Program-made: the position numbers and the translations under genes
Part shown: piece after piece, positions 44,571-54,215 of the stretch
Position numbering within the stretch: the first letter of the stretch is position 1
How the letters are laid out: every line of letters begins with the position of its first letter
Assembly (NCBI GenBank): GCA_934277375.1
Contig: CAKQTZ010000014.1
Coordinates: 1 to 61,965 of the forward strand
Length of the DNA: 61,965 bases
Direction of reading: 5' to 3'
Source: an uncultured Coprococcus sp.
Lineage (GTDB): Bacteria; Bacillota; Clostridia; Lachnospirales; Lachnospiraceae
The notes under the pieces: model-generated
What the model saw: only the letters and a program-made list of their open reading frames with translations
Told to the model about the DNA's origin: nothing
Databases searched by the model: none

Positions 44571-44606
44571 GGAAACTTGGAAACTATTTTCAGTTTCTCC
44601 GTTTCC
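44571..44606. promoter_or_regulatory. Nested inverted repeat, TetR operator candidate
   Basis: GGAAAC-TT-GGAAACT-(6 nt)-AGTTTC-TCC-GTTTCC: two nested half-site pairs around one centre, 57 nt upstream of the TetR start. Suits binding of two dimers. The rest of 44515-44873 has no gene. Confidence 0.55.
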
Positions 44607-44787
44607 TTGATGGTAACACTTATTTGTGTGTTTTGCAACAATAAGAATATGTTATTTATGTTTTTGTGTAATTTTTGCACAATTTATACAAATTTTTATT
44701 ATTGGTGGAGCGTAATTTTCAAAGTTCTGACACTCGCAGCCGCATTTCTGCTCAGGCACGCATCCACCATATAGCAGCACTAAAAAA

Positions 44788-44820
44788 TACGGCATCTCCA
44801 CCCAGGCGGAAATGCCGTAT
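44788..44820 (-). terminator. Terminator of the HelD-like gene
   Basis: ATACGGCAT/ATGCCGTAT stem (44788-44796 with 44812-44820) followed by TTTTTTA on the minus strand. Confidence 0.85.
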
Positions 44821-44873
44821 AACACATCATATATTGTTCAATTGTAATCGCTGTTTTTCCGTATAATGTACCA

Positions 44874-47003
44874 CTACTGTGGCTGAACCACATCAAGCAC
44901 ATACAGCTCATGGAGCGCCCTTGTACAGGCGATATAATGCGCATGTCTTGTGACCATGCTGCCGTTGTAGGTACCGTCCGTCATGACGTACACCGCATCG
45001 AACTCCATTCCCTTTGCAAGGAACTTTGGAAGTACGACCACACCGCCTGCATATACAACCGACTGATTGGTGATGAGCGTCACCTCGGTGTACTCCGAAA
45101 GCTGCTTGTACACTTCATAGGCATCAGCCTCGTCATTTGTCAGGATAGCTATGTTGTCGTAGGCGTCCATGTCTCCGTAGCTCAGCTTGTCATTTATGAA
45201 CTCCACAGCTTCATCCAGTGATCCGCACTGTATCTCCTCCGGAATTCTGCCGTGTCTCTCCACAGTGTTGCCGCCTATGCCCTCACCGCCAAGAATTCCG
45301 TTACAGAACTCTGTGATCTCCGCTGTGGATCTGTAAGATGCGAACAGCTCCTTGAGCTCATAGCCGCCACGGCTGTTCTTCCTTGCAAATATCTTCTTCA
45401 GGACGTCCACAACCGTCTCCTCAGGATCATAGAAGAGCACCTGGTATCTGTCGCCGAGTATGGTTTTCTTACAGTCAAATACCCTGTCGATAACTGCATA
45501 CTGGAATATGTTGTAATCCTGCATCTCATCTATGACGAGGTGCTTGATGTTATTGTAGGAATGACATCCGTAAAAATACACCTGAAGGTAAAGTATCGGA
45601 AGGATATCCTCATAGCATATCTTTCCGTATTCATTTCTATATTCCGATATGCCCGGATACTTCGCCTCCATCTCCGACAGGAAGCCAACATACAGCTCAA
45701 CCAGATTTCTCTCCGCGAACAGATTGACCATCTGCTTCTGTATCTGTCTTGCAAGATTGCGCTTCTTTTCGTCCGGAAACTCCTTCGGGGAATTATCCTC
45801 CACCCTGTCAACTATGAAGTATGCTATGTTCTCGAATCTCTCGTATACAGGTTTTCTCGCAAATCTTCCATTGAACATGGCTGCTATATCCTCGCCTGTG
45901 TACTCCACCTTCTGATAGTGGAAATTTCTGAACTTTATACCGGACACATACCTGTCCAGATACTCGTTGAAGCTGTCATAGAATGCTATGGACGACTTGA
46001 CCTTTATATTCCTCATCCTCTGGTTGTCCCGGTCTCCGCTGTCTATGATAAACTCTGACTGATCCAGCTTGCTCTCATATTCCTCATCAATGAAGAGAAG
46101 CTCCTCGAGCAGGCTGTCAAATTCCTTCTCAGGTACACTGTTCTCCTCAAGCTCCGGCAGCACCTCCGATATATAATCGCCAAATATACTATTTGGAGAA
46201 AGTATCATGACATTGTCACTCTCCAGTGTCTTGTAGTTGTACAGCAGCCATGCCAGCCTGTGCATAGCTATGACTGTCTTGCCGCTTCCGGCACGGCCAT
46301 CAACTATGAGATTGTGTGCGTTGCGGTTTCTTATGATGGCATCCTGCTCTTTCTGTATGGTCGCCACCACATTTTTCATCTTCACACCACTGTTGCCGCC
46401 AAGTGCCTCCAGCAATATCGCATCGTTTATATTGGAATCTGTATCAATAGCATCCCTGAGCCTTCCGTTCGAGACTATAAACTGTTTCTTCTCAACGATC
46501 TCTCCCGAATATTCATCATCCTCCATATCATCCACATGGACGGTGTACGATGCGGATCCCTTCTCAAAAGCATAATACATAGATGACACAGGTGCACGCC
46601 AGTCGTATACAAGCTGCTGCCCATTCATATCCGACTGATATCCACTCATACCCACATACACAGGAAGATACTCGTTATCATCATCATATCTGAATACAAA
46701 TTTGCCAAAGTATGGAACTTTCTTCTGATGCTCATACACCTCAAGGCGCTTTGCCGCTCTTCGCAGAAATGCTTCGTCATTGTTCACGGACTGCATATTC
46801 TGCAGAAACTCCTCATCGTCCATATCCCCGTGGCTGTCACGCATGTACTTCTTCTGCTCTTTTATACTGTCCTTTCCAAGTTCCATGGAGCCCGCTGTTA
46901 TGCTGATGCTGTAATCCAGCTCCAGTTCCACATTGTCAAAATAATCTTCCTCCTCCCCAACTGTGGAGGGGGTGTAATCTTCCATCTTTTTATTCTCTGC
47001 CAT
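44874..47003 (-). CDS. HelD-like superfamily I ATPase
   Basis: A 709-residue UvrD-type protein. Walker A (VDGRAGSGKTVIAMHRLAWLL), DEMQDY box (HLVIDEMQDYNIFQY), GDRYQ, ITNQSVVYAGGVV and KGMEFDAVYV motifs are visible. An N-terminal part of about 200 residues contains a coiled coil (EFLQNMQSVNNDEAFLRRAA) and a YDWRAPVSSMYY motif typical of HelD. HelD proteins bind RNA polymerase and recycle it from DNA, in some bacteria giving rifampicin tolerance. It starts 35 nt after the subtilase stop, so may share its transcript. Confidence 0.88.
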   Translation of the reverse strand: MAENKKMEDYTPSTVGEEEDYFDNVELELDYSISITAGSMELGKDSIKEQKKYMRDSHGDMDDEEFLQNMQSVNNDEAFLRRAAKRLEVYEHQKKVPYFGKFVFRYDDDNEYLPVYVGMSGYQSDMNGQQLVYDWRAPVSSMYYAFEKGSASYTVHVDDMEDDEYSGEIVEKKQFIVSNGRLRDAIDTDSNINDAILLEALGGNSGVKMKNVVATIQKEQDAIIRNRNAHNLIVDGRAGSGKTVIAMHRLAWLLYNYKTLESDNVMILSPNSIFGDYISEVLPELEENSVPEKEFDSLLEELLFIDEEYESKLDQSEFIIDSGDRDNQRMRNIKVKSSIAFYDSFNEYLDRYVSGIKFRNFHYQKVEYTGEDIAAMFNGRFARKPVYERFENIAYFIVDRVEDNSPKEFPDEKKRNLARQIQKQMVNLFAERNLVELYVGFLSEMEAKYPGISEYRNEYGKICYEDILPILYLQVYFYGCHSYNNIKHLVIDEMQDYNIFQYAVIDRVFDCKKTILGDRYQVLFYDPEETVVDVLKKIFARKNSRGGYELKELFASYRSTAEITEFCNGILGGEGIGGNTVERHGRIPEEIQCGSLDEAVEFINDKLSYGDMDAYDNIAILTNDEADAYEVYKQLSEYTEVTLITNQSVVYAGGVVVLPKFLAKGMEFDAVYVMTDGTYNGSMVTRHAHYIACTRALHELYVLDVVQPQ

Positions 47004-47038
47004 ATATATGCCACCTATTGTTTATTCTTATACTTAAT

Positions 47039-49588
47039 CTATCTTACCTTTATCCGTTTCACACTGCTCCATCCGCCATAGAAGGCTTTGCCACCTATTA
47101 TCCTGTAACTCCTTATCCTCATGTAATAATACCTTCCCGATGCCAGCCCTGTTATACGTCTGTTCAACTTGCTGCCCCTGTTTATGGTCGCAACCTTATA
47201 TGGTTTAAATGCGGTATTTGTGCTGTACTGTATCTGATAACCACTTACACTCTTTGCCTTTTTCCAGCCGACATCCACGCTTTTTTTCGCCTGTGACCTT
47301 ATCTGGGATATGCACACGCCAGGCATACGGTGCACCTGCACCCCCTTCGTATCATATGAACTTGGGATGTAGCTTCTGTAAGCCTTGACAGTATAGCTGT
47401 ACTTTTTGTAGTCAACAACTCTCCGGTCTGTATAGGTATACACTCCTGCCGGAAGTACTTTGTACTGAACCCACACTGATGATCCCGGAGCTTTTCTGTA
47501 TATCTTATATCCCTTGGCTCCGGCTACCCGGTTCCAGGATATCTTAATTCCAAGATAAGCATTCTTGACTGCGTACTTCGGCTGCGTGAGTCTGACGGAC
47601 GCAATGGTCGCCGCTATACTGCTTTTTTTCCCGCTACGGACCGCCCGGACCGCATACCTGTACCGCACTCCCGGCGATGCGGTGGTATCCGTATATGCCG
47701 TCACACTGCCACCCGAAATCGTCTTGATACACTTATAGCCTTCCGTCGCAGTTTTCCTATATATATTATAACCGGTTGCATATTTTACTGTTCCCCATGA
47801 AATCTTCATGCCGCCGCTTACATTGCTTACGGATGTGACTGCACAGGCCGTGAGCGCAATCTCCTCCATCTTGTCTGTTTCCGGGGTATCATTCTTTCCC
47901 GGAATATCATTCTTTCCCGGAGTATCATTTTTTCCCGGCGTATCATTCTTTCCAGAAGTATCATTCTTTCCAGAGGTATCATTTTTCCCCGGCGTATCAT
48001 TCTTTCCTGAGGTATCATTCTTTCCCGGAGTATCCGTTTTATCATCAGATCCCCCTGTACCATCGGAGACATCCGGCTTTTTACCAGAATCCGTATCCGT
48101 TTTGTCATTTTTTCCAGTGTCACCAGCATTATCCGAATCATCCGGTTCCTTAGGTTCATCCGGATTTGACAATATATCTGACAGGTATGATGCCATGTAT
48201 GGGCATCCGTAACCATAATATTTGTCCTTACCTGCATCCCCGAGATCCACACTATAGGCTTCAAGTCTGCGCTTTGTCTCAGCCGCCGTTATGCCCGGTT
48301 CAGCCATCCTGACATACGCAGCAGCAGCCGTGATATGAGGTGTCGCCATGGATGTTCCTGTCATGGTGTAAGTTCTACCGTTTTTCCAGGCTGACGTTAT
48401 TCCTGTTCCCGGAGCAGCGAAATCCACACTGTCCCCATAATACGAATACGAATCATCGAATTCCACCGCCGCATTGCTGATCGTGTCAACATCCGCCACT
48501 CCGCTTTTTTTGCGGAGTGCGGATACCGTTATGACGTCTGGGCTATCTGCCGGATATGAATTGCCGTCCACATCCATTCCGCCGCCATTCAGGTTTCCTG
48601 CTGCAACACACATAACTATATTTTTTTCTTTTGCATCCTGTATGAGAGGATCTATGGCCAATCTGGTGGACTCACTTGCATTTGTGCCGTAAAAGCAGAC
48701 ACTGAAATTGATCACATCCACACCCTGATCTATGGCTGCCATGATGGATTTCTGCACAACAGATTTCTTGGTCGAACCACTTGATGCAAAGCACTTTATA
48801 ATCGTAAGCTTTACATTATCAGGGGTTGCATCAGCTATTATCCCCGCCACATGACTTCCATGTCCGATGGTGTCACTGTAATCATCCGGAGTATTAGAGT
48901 CATAACAGTTCCTACTGTTCTTCTCGTCTATCCTGCCGCCAAACAGCGGATTTGACGAGTTCACCCCGGTATCTATAACAGCCACATCAACTGTTGCATC
49001 TATGGAATAATCCGTTATATGTGATTTAAGATCATCCATACCCATGTATTGATTGCCCCAGCTCACAGCCTTATATAAATCCTGGTCCGAAGAATCTTCT
49101 GATTCCCCGGCAAGGACATCATCAGCATACACGATCTCATCCAGCATGCATTTATCCGCGCCGTATACACTCACCATCTGGTTATATGCCTTCTCTGTGT
49201 CCTCCTCCGTAGCAAATCCAAACATATAATAGTCATACTTGTCGTAACATATGACTTCATCAGCACCATAGCTGTCCGTCACATCATCCGCAAACAGCAA
49301 GATCCTGCGCAACTGATACGGATTTCCCTCCAGATTTCCTGATATGGCTTCATCCTTACTGGTCTGGATCTCGACTGCCCTGTCCACCTGCGCCATATCC
49401 GACTCTGCCACCACAGCCTCAAGTTCATCTACATTATCAACACTTATCTTTATATCCTCTATGTCCCCGTCATTATGTACACCAGCATCTGTGTTCTGAG
49501 CGTACACACTGCTGTTCATTCCAGCAAATGTCATACCGCACACAGCAAGAGTGTACATCAGCACTCCCGAAGCAATGATCTTCTTCAT
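47039..49588 (-). CDS. Secreted subtilisin-like serine protease with Fn3-like domains
   Basis: An 849-residue protein. Signal peptide (about 1-30), a prodomain (about 50-165) and a peptidase S8 domain with catalytic Asp206 (VAVIDTGVN), His243 (GHGSHVAG), oxyanion Asn331 and Ser412 (TGTSMATPH). A Ser/Asp/Pro linker at about 480-570 contains eight hexapeptide repeats ([PS]GKNDT). Three Fn3-like modules fill 580-849 (GYNIYRKTATEGYKCIKT, GYKIYRKAPGS, GYQIQYSTN), similar in type to the Fn3-like pair at 14310-18772. There is no anchor. It probably processes extracellular proteins or peptides while the Fn3-like part binds a surface. Confidence 0.93.
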   Translation of the reverse strand: MKKIIASGVLMYTLAVCGMTFAGMNSSVYAQNTDAGVHNDGDIEDIKISVDNVDELEAVVAESDMAQVDRAVEIQTSKDEAISGNLEGNPYQLRRILLFADDVTDSYGADEVICYDKYDYYMFGFATEEDTEKAYNQMVSVYGADKCMLDEIVYADDVLAGESEDSSDQDLYKAVSWGNQYMGMDDLKSHITDYSIDATVDVAVIDTGVNSSNPLFGGRIDEKNSRNCYDSNTPDDYSDTIGHGSHVAGIIADATPDNVKLTIIKCFASSGSTKKSVVQKSIMAAIDQGVDVINFSVCFYGTNASESTRLAIDPLIQDAKEKNIVMCVAAGNLNGGGMDVDGNSYPADSPDVITVSALRKKSGVADVDTISNAAVEFDDSYSYYGDSVDFAAPGTGITSAWKNGRTYTMTGTSMATPHITAAAAYVRMAEPGITAAETKRRLEAYSVDLGDAGKDKYYGYGCPYMASYLSDILSNPDEPKEPDDSDNAGDTGKNDKTDTDSGKKPDVSDGTGGSDDKTDTPGKNDTSGKNDTPGKNDTSGKNDTSGKNDTPGKNDTPGKNDIPGKNDTPETDKMEEIALTACAVTSVSNVSGGMKISWGTVKYATGYNIYRKTATEGYKCIKTISGGSVTAYTDTTASPGVRYRYAVRAVRSGKKSSIAATIASVRLTQPKYAVKNAYLGIKISWNRVAGAKGYKIYRKAPGSSVWVQYKVLPAGVYTYTDRRVVDYKKYSYTVKAYRSYIPSSYDTKGVQVHRMPGVCISQIRSQAKKSVDVGWKKAKSVSGYQIQYSTNTAFKPYKVATINRGSKLNRRITGLASGRYYYMRIRSYRIIGGKAFYGGWSSVKRIKVR
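47886..48029. repeat. 18-bp minisatellite, eight units
   Basis: Eight consecutive 18-bp units of GTATCATTCTTTCCCGGA type within the subtilase gene, coding hexapeptides [PS]GKND[TI] at about residues 521-568. Some units are identical, so copy number could vary. Confidence 0.9.
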
Positions 49589-49738
49589 ATTCTACCTCCT
49601 GGCTCAACGCACATATCAACATAAGTATCTATTAGTATAACATATTCGCGCATTTCTGTAACCTGTCTCACGTTTTTTACATACTTTATATCAGAGGCAC
49701 ACAAAACCTCTTACACTACACAACACGGAGGTAAAGTA

Positions 49739-50593
49739 ATGGCAACATTTACTAATCAGGCAACTCTGTCCTACAACGGAGGATCCACCAATTCCAATAT
49801 CATAACTGGAGAAATAATTGAAGTCCTCACAGTCTCCAAGACGGCTGTGGTGGACACATACAGAACACCAGATAAGATCACTTATGTGATAAGTCTCATC
49901 AATTCCGGGACTACCACACTCACAGGTCTGTCTCTCACGGATAATCTGGGAGCTTATACAGTAGGTAATACAACAGTGTACCCACTCACCTATATTCCGG
50001 ATTCCATCAGATACTATACTAACGGTACTCTGGCAGCTGCCCCTACGGTTGGTGCAGCTGCTCCGCTGACGATCACCGGAATCTCTGTTCCGGCGGGTGG
50101 AAATGCTACTATTATATATGAGACAACAACAAATGAATTTACACCTAGAGGCAGCGAGGATTCCGTAGCCAACACTGTTACAGTAACCGGCGCAGGGCTT
50201 GCCAATGCTGTAACTGCAACTGAGTCGGTTTCCCCTGTTGCAGCTCCTGATCTCTCCATCACAAAATCTGTGAGTCCTAGCGTAGTTGCAGAGAATGGTC
50301 AGATCACTTACACCTTCCTTATAGAGAACTACGGCAACACCGAGGCATCCGCAAGTGACAACGTCATCATCACAGATACCTTCAATCCGATCCTCACCGG
50401 AATCACTGTGACATACAATGGAATGGCATGGACAGCGCCAGCCAGCTACACCTACAATGAAGCAACAGGCGAGTTCGCAACAGTTGCCGGACAGATCACT
50501 GTTCCAGCGGCAACATTCACACAGGATGCAGCCACAGGAGTCATCACCACAACACCGGGAACGGCAACCGTGACTGTCACAGGAACCATCTAG
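49739..50593 (+). CDS. DUF11-domain protein without signal peptide
   Basis: A 284-residue protein, Thr/Ala/Asn-rich and Cys-free, with two beta-sandwich modules. Residues 1-35 are a conserved-looking opening (MATFTNQATLSYNGGSTNSN), 30-150 hold one module (VSKTAVVDTYRTPDKITYVI, SGTTTLTGLSLTDN), and 170-250 a DUF11 module (LSITKSVSPSVVAENGQITY, NYGNTEASASDNVIITDTF). There is no signal peptide, membrane segment or anchor. I recall similar leaderless DUF11 proteins in clostridia, sometimes suspected to be spore-surface or filament components; this remains inference. ACGGAGG precedes the ATG. Transcribed divergently from the subtilase. Confidence 0.8.
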   Translation: MATFTNQATLSYNGGSTNSNIITGEIIEVLTVSKTAVVDTYRTPDKITYVISLINSGTTTLTGLSLTDNLGAYTVGNTTVYPLTYIPDSIRYYTNGTLAAAPTVGAAAPLTITGISVPAGGNATIIYETTTNEFTPRGSEDSVANTVTVTGAGLANAVTATESVSPVAAPDLSITKSVSPSVVAENGQITYTFLIENYGNTEASASDNVIITDTFNPILTGITVTYNGMAWTAPASYTYNEATGEFATVAGQITVPAATFTQDAATGVITTTPGTATVTVTGTI

Positions 50594-50715
50594 CTGGCAT
50601 GAGCCTGTCCGTGTCATCAACCTGGTAGTTTGAAGCTCACCGGCTTGAATCCTCGGACTTGACGGCTATAAGCTCGCTAACCTGACAGCTTTGGGAACAT
50701 TTCCCACATAATACT

Positions 50716-50835
50716 AAAAAAGAGAAAATTTTGTGCTCAAACTCCCGGATTTCCCCTGAAAGGATACACGACTTCTAAGCTCTGTATCCTTTTCAGGAAT
50801 TCGGGGATTTTACAGTACAAAATTTTCTCTTTTTT
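50716..50835. terminator. Very long hairpin terminator, bidirectional
   Basis: A perfect 19-bp outer stem (50716-50734 with 50817-50835, AAAAAAGAGAAAATTTTGT) encloses a second stem, CTGAAAGGATAC with GTATCCTTTTCAG. A/T-runs fit termination of both the DUF11 gene and the ABC permease gene. No gene in 50594-50866. Confidence 0.8.
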
Positions 50836-50866
50836 CAATATAAATATCTAAACACAGCTTGGCGCA

Positions 50867-53263
50867 TCACTCCACATTCTTGAGCGCCTCGTCCATAGGA
50901 ATCCTCTTTATTCTCTTCATCTGCAACAGTGAGATCACCAGATAGCAGGTAAAGCTGAGCACGAACATGAGCGGGAATATCCATGGTGCCATGTAGATTG
51001 GCATCCAGCCGCTTAGCATATCTATCAGCATTGCCCTGTATATCACCTTGATCGACAGGTAACTGAGCAGTATATCAAGCAGCGTCACCACTACAACCAT
51101 AACAGTCGTGGATGACAGATACAGCTTACCGATCTCCTTTGTGTCATATCCCAGTATCTTAACCATGGATATGGACACCGTGTTCTTCTCTACTATTAGT
51201 TTTGTGAGCAGATATACGAGAAGCATGAACATAACAAGTGAAAATACAACCACTATGTAGAACATACCTCCCATGGACTTGGTGAGCTGTCTGGACACCT
51301 TTATCATGTCATCCTTTGTGATCTCTGACACTACATGATCCTCTATATCGGTCAGCTTATCATTCGAGAAATAGCCGGTGAAGTAATCCTCGTCCTTGTC
51401 AAATATTTCTCTGAAATCACCCTCTGTCACGAACACCGCAAGGGCTGCCGGATACACCACAGAACCCGTCACCTTGAAATCATATGTGTCATCAGTATAG
51501 CTCTCCTTGAGCTTAAGTTTGTCGCCATCAACTATCTCATATTTGTCTGCGTAGCTGTCAGATACCAGCACATCTCCGTCGTTCAGCTTAACCGGGAAAT
51601 ACTTACTGTCAGAGTGTATTCCATACACCATGATCTCATCATCTATATCTCCGGTTGTCCTTAGTGTCTTCACACAGTAGGTTTCCGCATTATTATTTGC
51701 CGTCTCCACCTGTGAATCCAGAACATACTGGTGGTCAGCTATCATATTATCCAGTATGTCATTCTGATAGTGCTTCAGCATAGGATTCAACATAAGACCG
51801 AACATCAGCAGAACCTGTGCGAAGTAAATTCCAAGAAGCATAACCACATAGCCCGGAATGTTCTGAAGTATGACACGGGTCTTGAACCTTGTCATGAACT
51901 TCCAGTGAGGCAGCTTCACCGCCTTCTTTCGCTTTGATCTGCTGAGATCATGTCTCAGGAATCTCAGTGGTGAGAGCTTCAGTTTGCTGTTTACCACTAA
52001 CAGGTTCACAACGATCATGATTATAAGAGGTACGACTGTTGTAAGCACAAATGCATCGGCATTCCAATACGTCACATACTTAGTGAGGGAATAGCTTGCA
52101 TAGTAAAGCTGTGCCCCCATATCCTTGAACACCGAATAGCCCAGCACGTTTCCCACCGCTGATGCCACAAATGTAACTATGACAGGAAGTGATATGTAAT
52201 GAATAAGCAGCTCGCCCTTCGTATATCCTGAAGCCCTCAATGTTCCAATAACCGACGCCTCCTTTGTCAGGGTGTTGCTGATGGTTACCGCAAATATAAA
52301 TGCAAGTATAACTATGACTATGTATTCAAACCATTTCATCATATTTGTATCACTGCCAATATCATCCCCTGCAAAGTTGATCGCCTGGTTCTGATATCTT
52401 GGAATATAGTTCTCCACCGTAATGCCGTTCATAACCGCCTGTGTATACACCGTCTCAAGAAGATCATCCGCAAGCTTCTTCTCGTCACTCTCATCCTCCG
52501 GCATTCCTTCATCACACAACCATGAATACGACCATGTCTTATTTTTCTCCGGAAGATCATCAAATTCCTCATTTGTCACAACGGCAATTCCGAATATTGT
52601 GGCATCAAACATGGTGTCGTTGTTGTTCTGGAACATGGTGCTGTAGTCTGATAGTGCCACAAATCCGCATACCCTGTATACCTTGTCACCCGCTTTTATA
52701 TCATCACCGATCTCTATATCGTTATTCACCGCATACATTCTGTCAATGGCGATCTCATCAGTTCCTGCAGGGAATTCGCCATCCATCAGGCACATTTTAT
52801 TTACATCATGTCTTGGTGCAAATATCCTCAGTGTCCTTCCCCCATCACTGCCATTGGGGTCTGACCCCTTTTTGCCCGCATCACTGCCACTGGGGTCAGG
52901 CCCCTTTTTTCCCGCATCACCGTCATTGGGGTCAGGTCCCTTTTTTCCCGCATCACCGCCATTGGGGTCTGACCCCTTTTTGCTCATGGACAGTTCATAG
53001 TACGACATGTCATAGAGCGTCACACCCCTATCCTCTATGACGCTCTTCATGTCAGAAGATGCCTCATCTGACAGATCAAAATGTCCATCCTCCACGTTGT
53101 ATCTGTCAAATGTATTGTCGTAGGTTTTCTTCATGCTCTCACCTGCAACCATGAAGCCCGACACCATTCCCGTCGTGATGACCATGAACAGGAATATGAC
53201 TATATATTTTCCAAACTCTTCCTTCAGTTCCTTTGGAATTCTTCTCCACAATGGATTTCTCAT
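50867..53263 (-). CDS. ABC transporter permease, FtsX/MacB type, two-fold
   Basis: A 798-residue membrane protein with two FtsX-like permease units. An N-terminal helix (IVIFLFMVITTGMVSGFMVA) precedes extracellular domain 1 (about 40-310). Three to four helices come at about 315-445, then a basic cytoplasmic loop (RHDLSRSKRKKAVKLPHWKF), extracellular domain 2 and three C-terminal helices. The end KRIKRIPMDEALKNVE is typical. Extracellular domain 1 contains four 12-residue repeats (KKG[SP]DPN.GDAG) at about 93-141 that look like a recent expansion. It works with the ATPase encoded 43 nt upstream; the substrate is unknown. Confidence 0.9.
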   Translation of the reverse strand: MRNPLWRRIPKELKEEFGKYIVIFLFMVITTGMVSGFMVAGESMKKTYDNTFDRYNVEDGHFDLSDEASSDMKSVIEDRGVTLYDMSYYELSMSKKGSDPNGGDAGKKGPDPNDGDAGKKGPDPSGSDAGKKGSDPNGSDGGRTLRIFAPRHDVNKMCLMDGEFPAGTDEIAIDRMYAVNNDIEIGDDIKAGDKVYRVCGFVALSDYSTMFQNNNDTMFDATIFGIAVVTNEEFDDLPEKNKTWSYSWLCDEGMPEDESDEKKLADDLLETVYTQAVMNGITVENYIPRYQNQAINFAGDDIGSDTNMMKWFEYIVIVILAFIFAVTISNTLTKEASVIGTLRASGYTKGELLIHYISLPVIVTFVASAVGNVLGYSVFKDMGAQLYYASYSLTKYVTYWNADAFVLTTVVPLIIMIVVNLLVVNSKLKLSPLRFLRHDLSRSKRKKAVKLPHWKFMTRFKTRVILQNIPGYVVMLLGIYFAQVLLMFGLMLNPMLKHYQNDILDNMIADHQYVLDSQVETANNNAETYCVKTLRTTGDIDDEIMVYGIHSDSKYFPVKLNDGDVLVSDSYADKYEIVDGDKLKLKESYTDDTYDFKVTGSVVYPAALAVFVTEGDFREIFDKDEDYFTGYFSNDKLTDIEDHVVSEITKDDMIKVSRQLTKSMGGMFYIVVVFSLVMFMLLVYLLTKLIVEKNTVSISMVKILGYDTKEIGKLYLSSTTVMVVVVTLLDILLSYLSIKVIYRAMLIDMLSGWMPIYMAPWIFPLMFVLSFTCYLVISLLQMKRIKRIPMDEALKNVE
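52843..52986. repeat. 36-bp minisatellite inside the permease gene, four units
   Basis: Four consecutive 36-bp units (starting 52843, 52879, 52915, 52951). Each codes 12 residues and contains a GGGGTC-N-GACCCC-like inverted repeat. Frame is kept. Confidence 0.9.
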
Positions 53264-53306
53264 AACAGATCCCCTTTCCTATTGAACATCTATCCTGTCT
53301 GCCCAA

Positions 53307-54017
53307 TTACCAGTCAAGCTCGGCAGCGGATATCTTGTTCTCATTTACAATGTTGCGTCTTATCATGCCGTCCCTGAGTTTCACAGTCCGATCCGCCATA
53401 TTCTTGATGGCATCATTGTGAGTGACCATGATTATTGTGTTGCCGTACTTCTGGTTCACATCCTCTATGAGCTTAAGTATCTCCTTGGAAGTGTTGTAAT
53501 CAAGGGCACCTGTCGGCTCATCACAGAGAAGTATATCAGGATTCTTCACGATTGCTCTTCCGATGGAAGTCCTCTGCTGCTGTCCACCCGACAGCTGATT
53601 TGGGAGTTTATGTCTGTGCTCATAAAGCCCCAGAGTCTTTAACAGATCATCCACATCAAGAGGATTATCGCTAAGGTATGCTCCAACCTCCACATTCTCC
53701 TTTACATTGAGATTGGGTATGAGATTGTACATCTGGAATACATAACCGAGATGCTTTCTCCTGTATCTGGTCAATGTCTTCTCATCCATATCCCCTGTCT
53801 TCTCTCCATTTATGGAGATATAACCGGAATCTGGGCTGTCGATCCCACCTATGATATTGAGCAAAGTTGACTTGCCAGAACCCGATGGACCAAGCAGCAC
53901 ACAGAACTCTCCCTTTGCAACCTCAAAGTCAATCCCTTTAAGTACTTCTGTTCGATTCTCCCCTGAGCCGAAACTTTTCTTTATCTCACTTATTTTCAAA
54001 AAACTGTTTTCTCCCAT
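53307..54017 (-). CDS. ABC transporter ATP-binding protein, MacB/LolD type
   Basis: A 236-residue ATPase with Walker A (LGPSGSGKSTLLNI), Q-loop (VFQMYNLIP), signature (LSGGQQQRTSIGRAI), Walker B (ILLCDEPTGALD) and H-loop (IMVTHNDAIK). Start set at 54017 by AAGGAGATAGTC; the longer frame to 54062 is not supported. The partner is the two-fold FtsX-type permease downstream. No kinase or regulator lies next to it, unlike the pump on the element. Confidence 0.93.
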   Translation of the reverse strand: MGENSFLKISEIKKSFGSGENRTEVLKGIDFEVAKGEFCVLLGPSGSGKSTLLNIIGGIDSPDSGYISINGEKTGDMDEKTLTRYRRKHLGYVFQMYNLIPNLNVKENVEVGAYLSDNPLDVDDLLKTLGLYEHRHKLPNQLSGGQQQRTSIGRAIVKNPDILLCDEPTGALDYNTSKEILKLIEDVNQKYGNTIIMVTHNDAIKNMADRTVKLRDGMIRRNIVNENKISAAELDW

Positions 54018-54215
54018 GACTATCTCCTTTTCCGCATTTTGTATTCTCCATAAACGCATCACATGACTCTCATACCATGTGTTAATGCTTAAACACTTGA
54101 TTATATGTTCATATATTTAATAGCACATATATAGTCTCTGTGTCAACTGTGTTAGTGATAAATAATATCAATTATTCTTTTATACACATTTACAGGAGTA
54201 TTCAGGGACATCCCA

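Noticed and set aside
47886..48029. Possible CRISPR array, because of regular short repeats
   Set aside because: The 18-bp units have no spacers between them and code for hexapeptides in a protease linker. No cas genes are present in the window.
47808..48212. Plus-strand frame with repeated FFPGVS units
   Set aside because: Complement of the 18-bp repeat in the subtilase gene; no start signal.
49691..50620. A 309-codon minus-strand frame opposite the DUF11 gene
   Set aside because: Rich in Cys, Ser and Arg with no motif or ribosome binding site. It mirrors the Thr/Ala-rich codons of the plus-strand gene, which has a good ribosome binding site and recognisable domains.
52441..53040. A 199-codon plus-strand frame opposite the ABC permease
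   Set aside because: His/Pro/Ser-rich shadow of the permease gene; its repeats are the complement of the 36-bp minisatellite.
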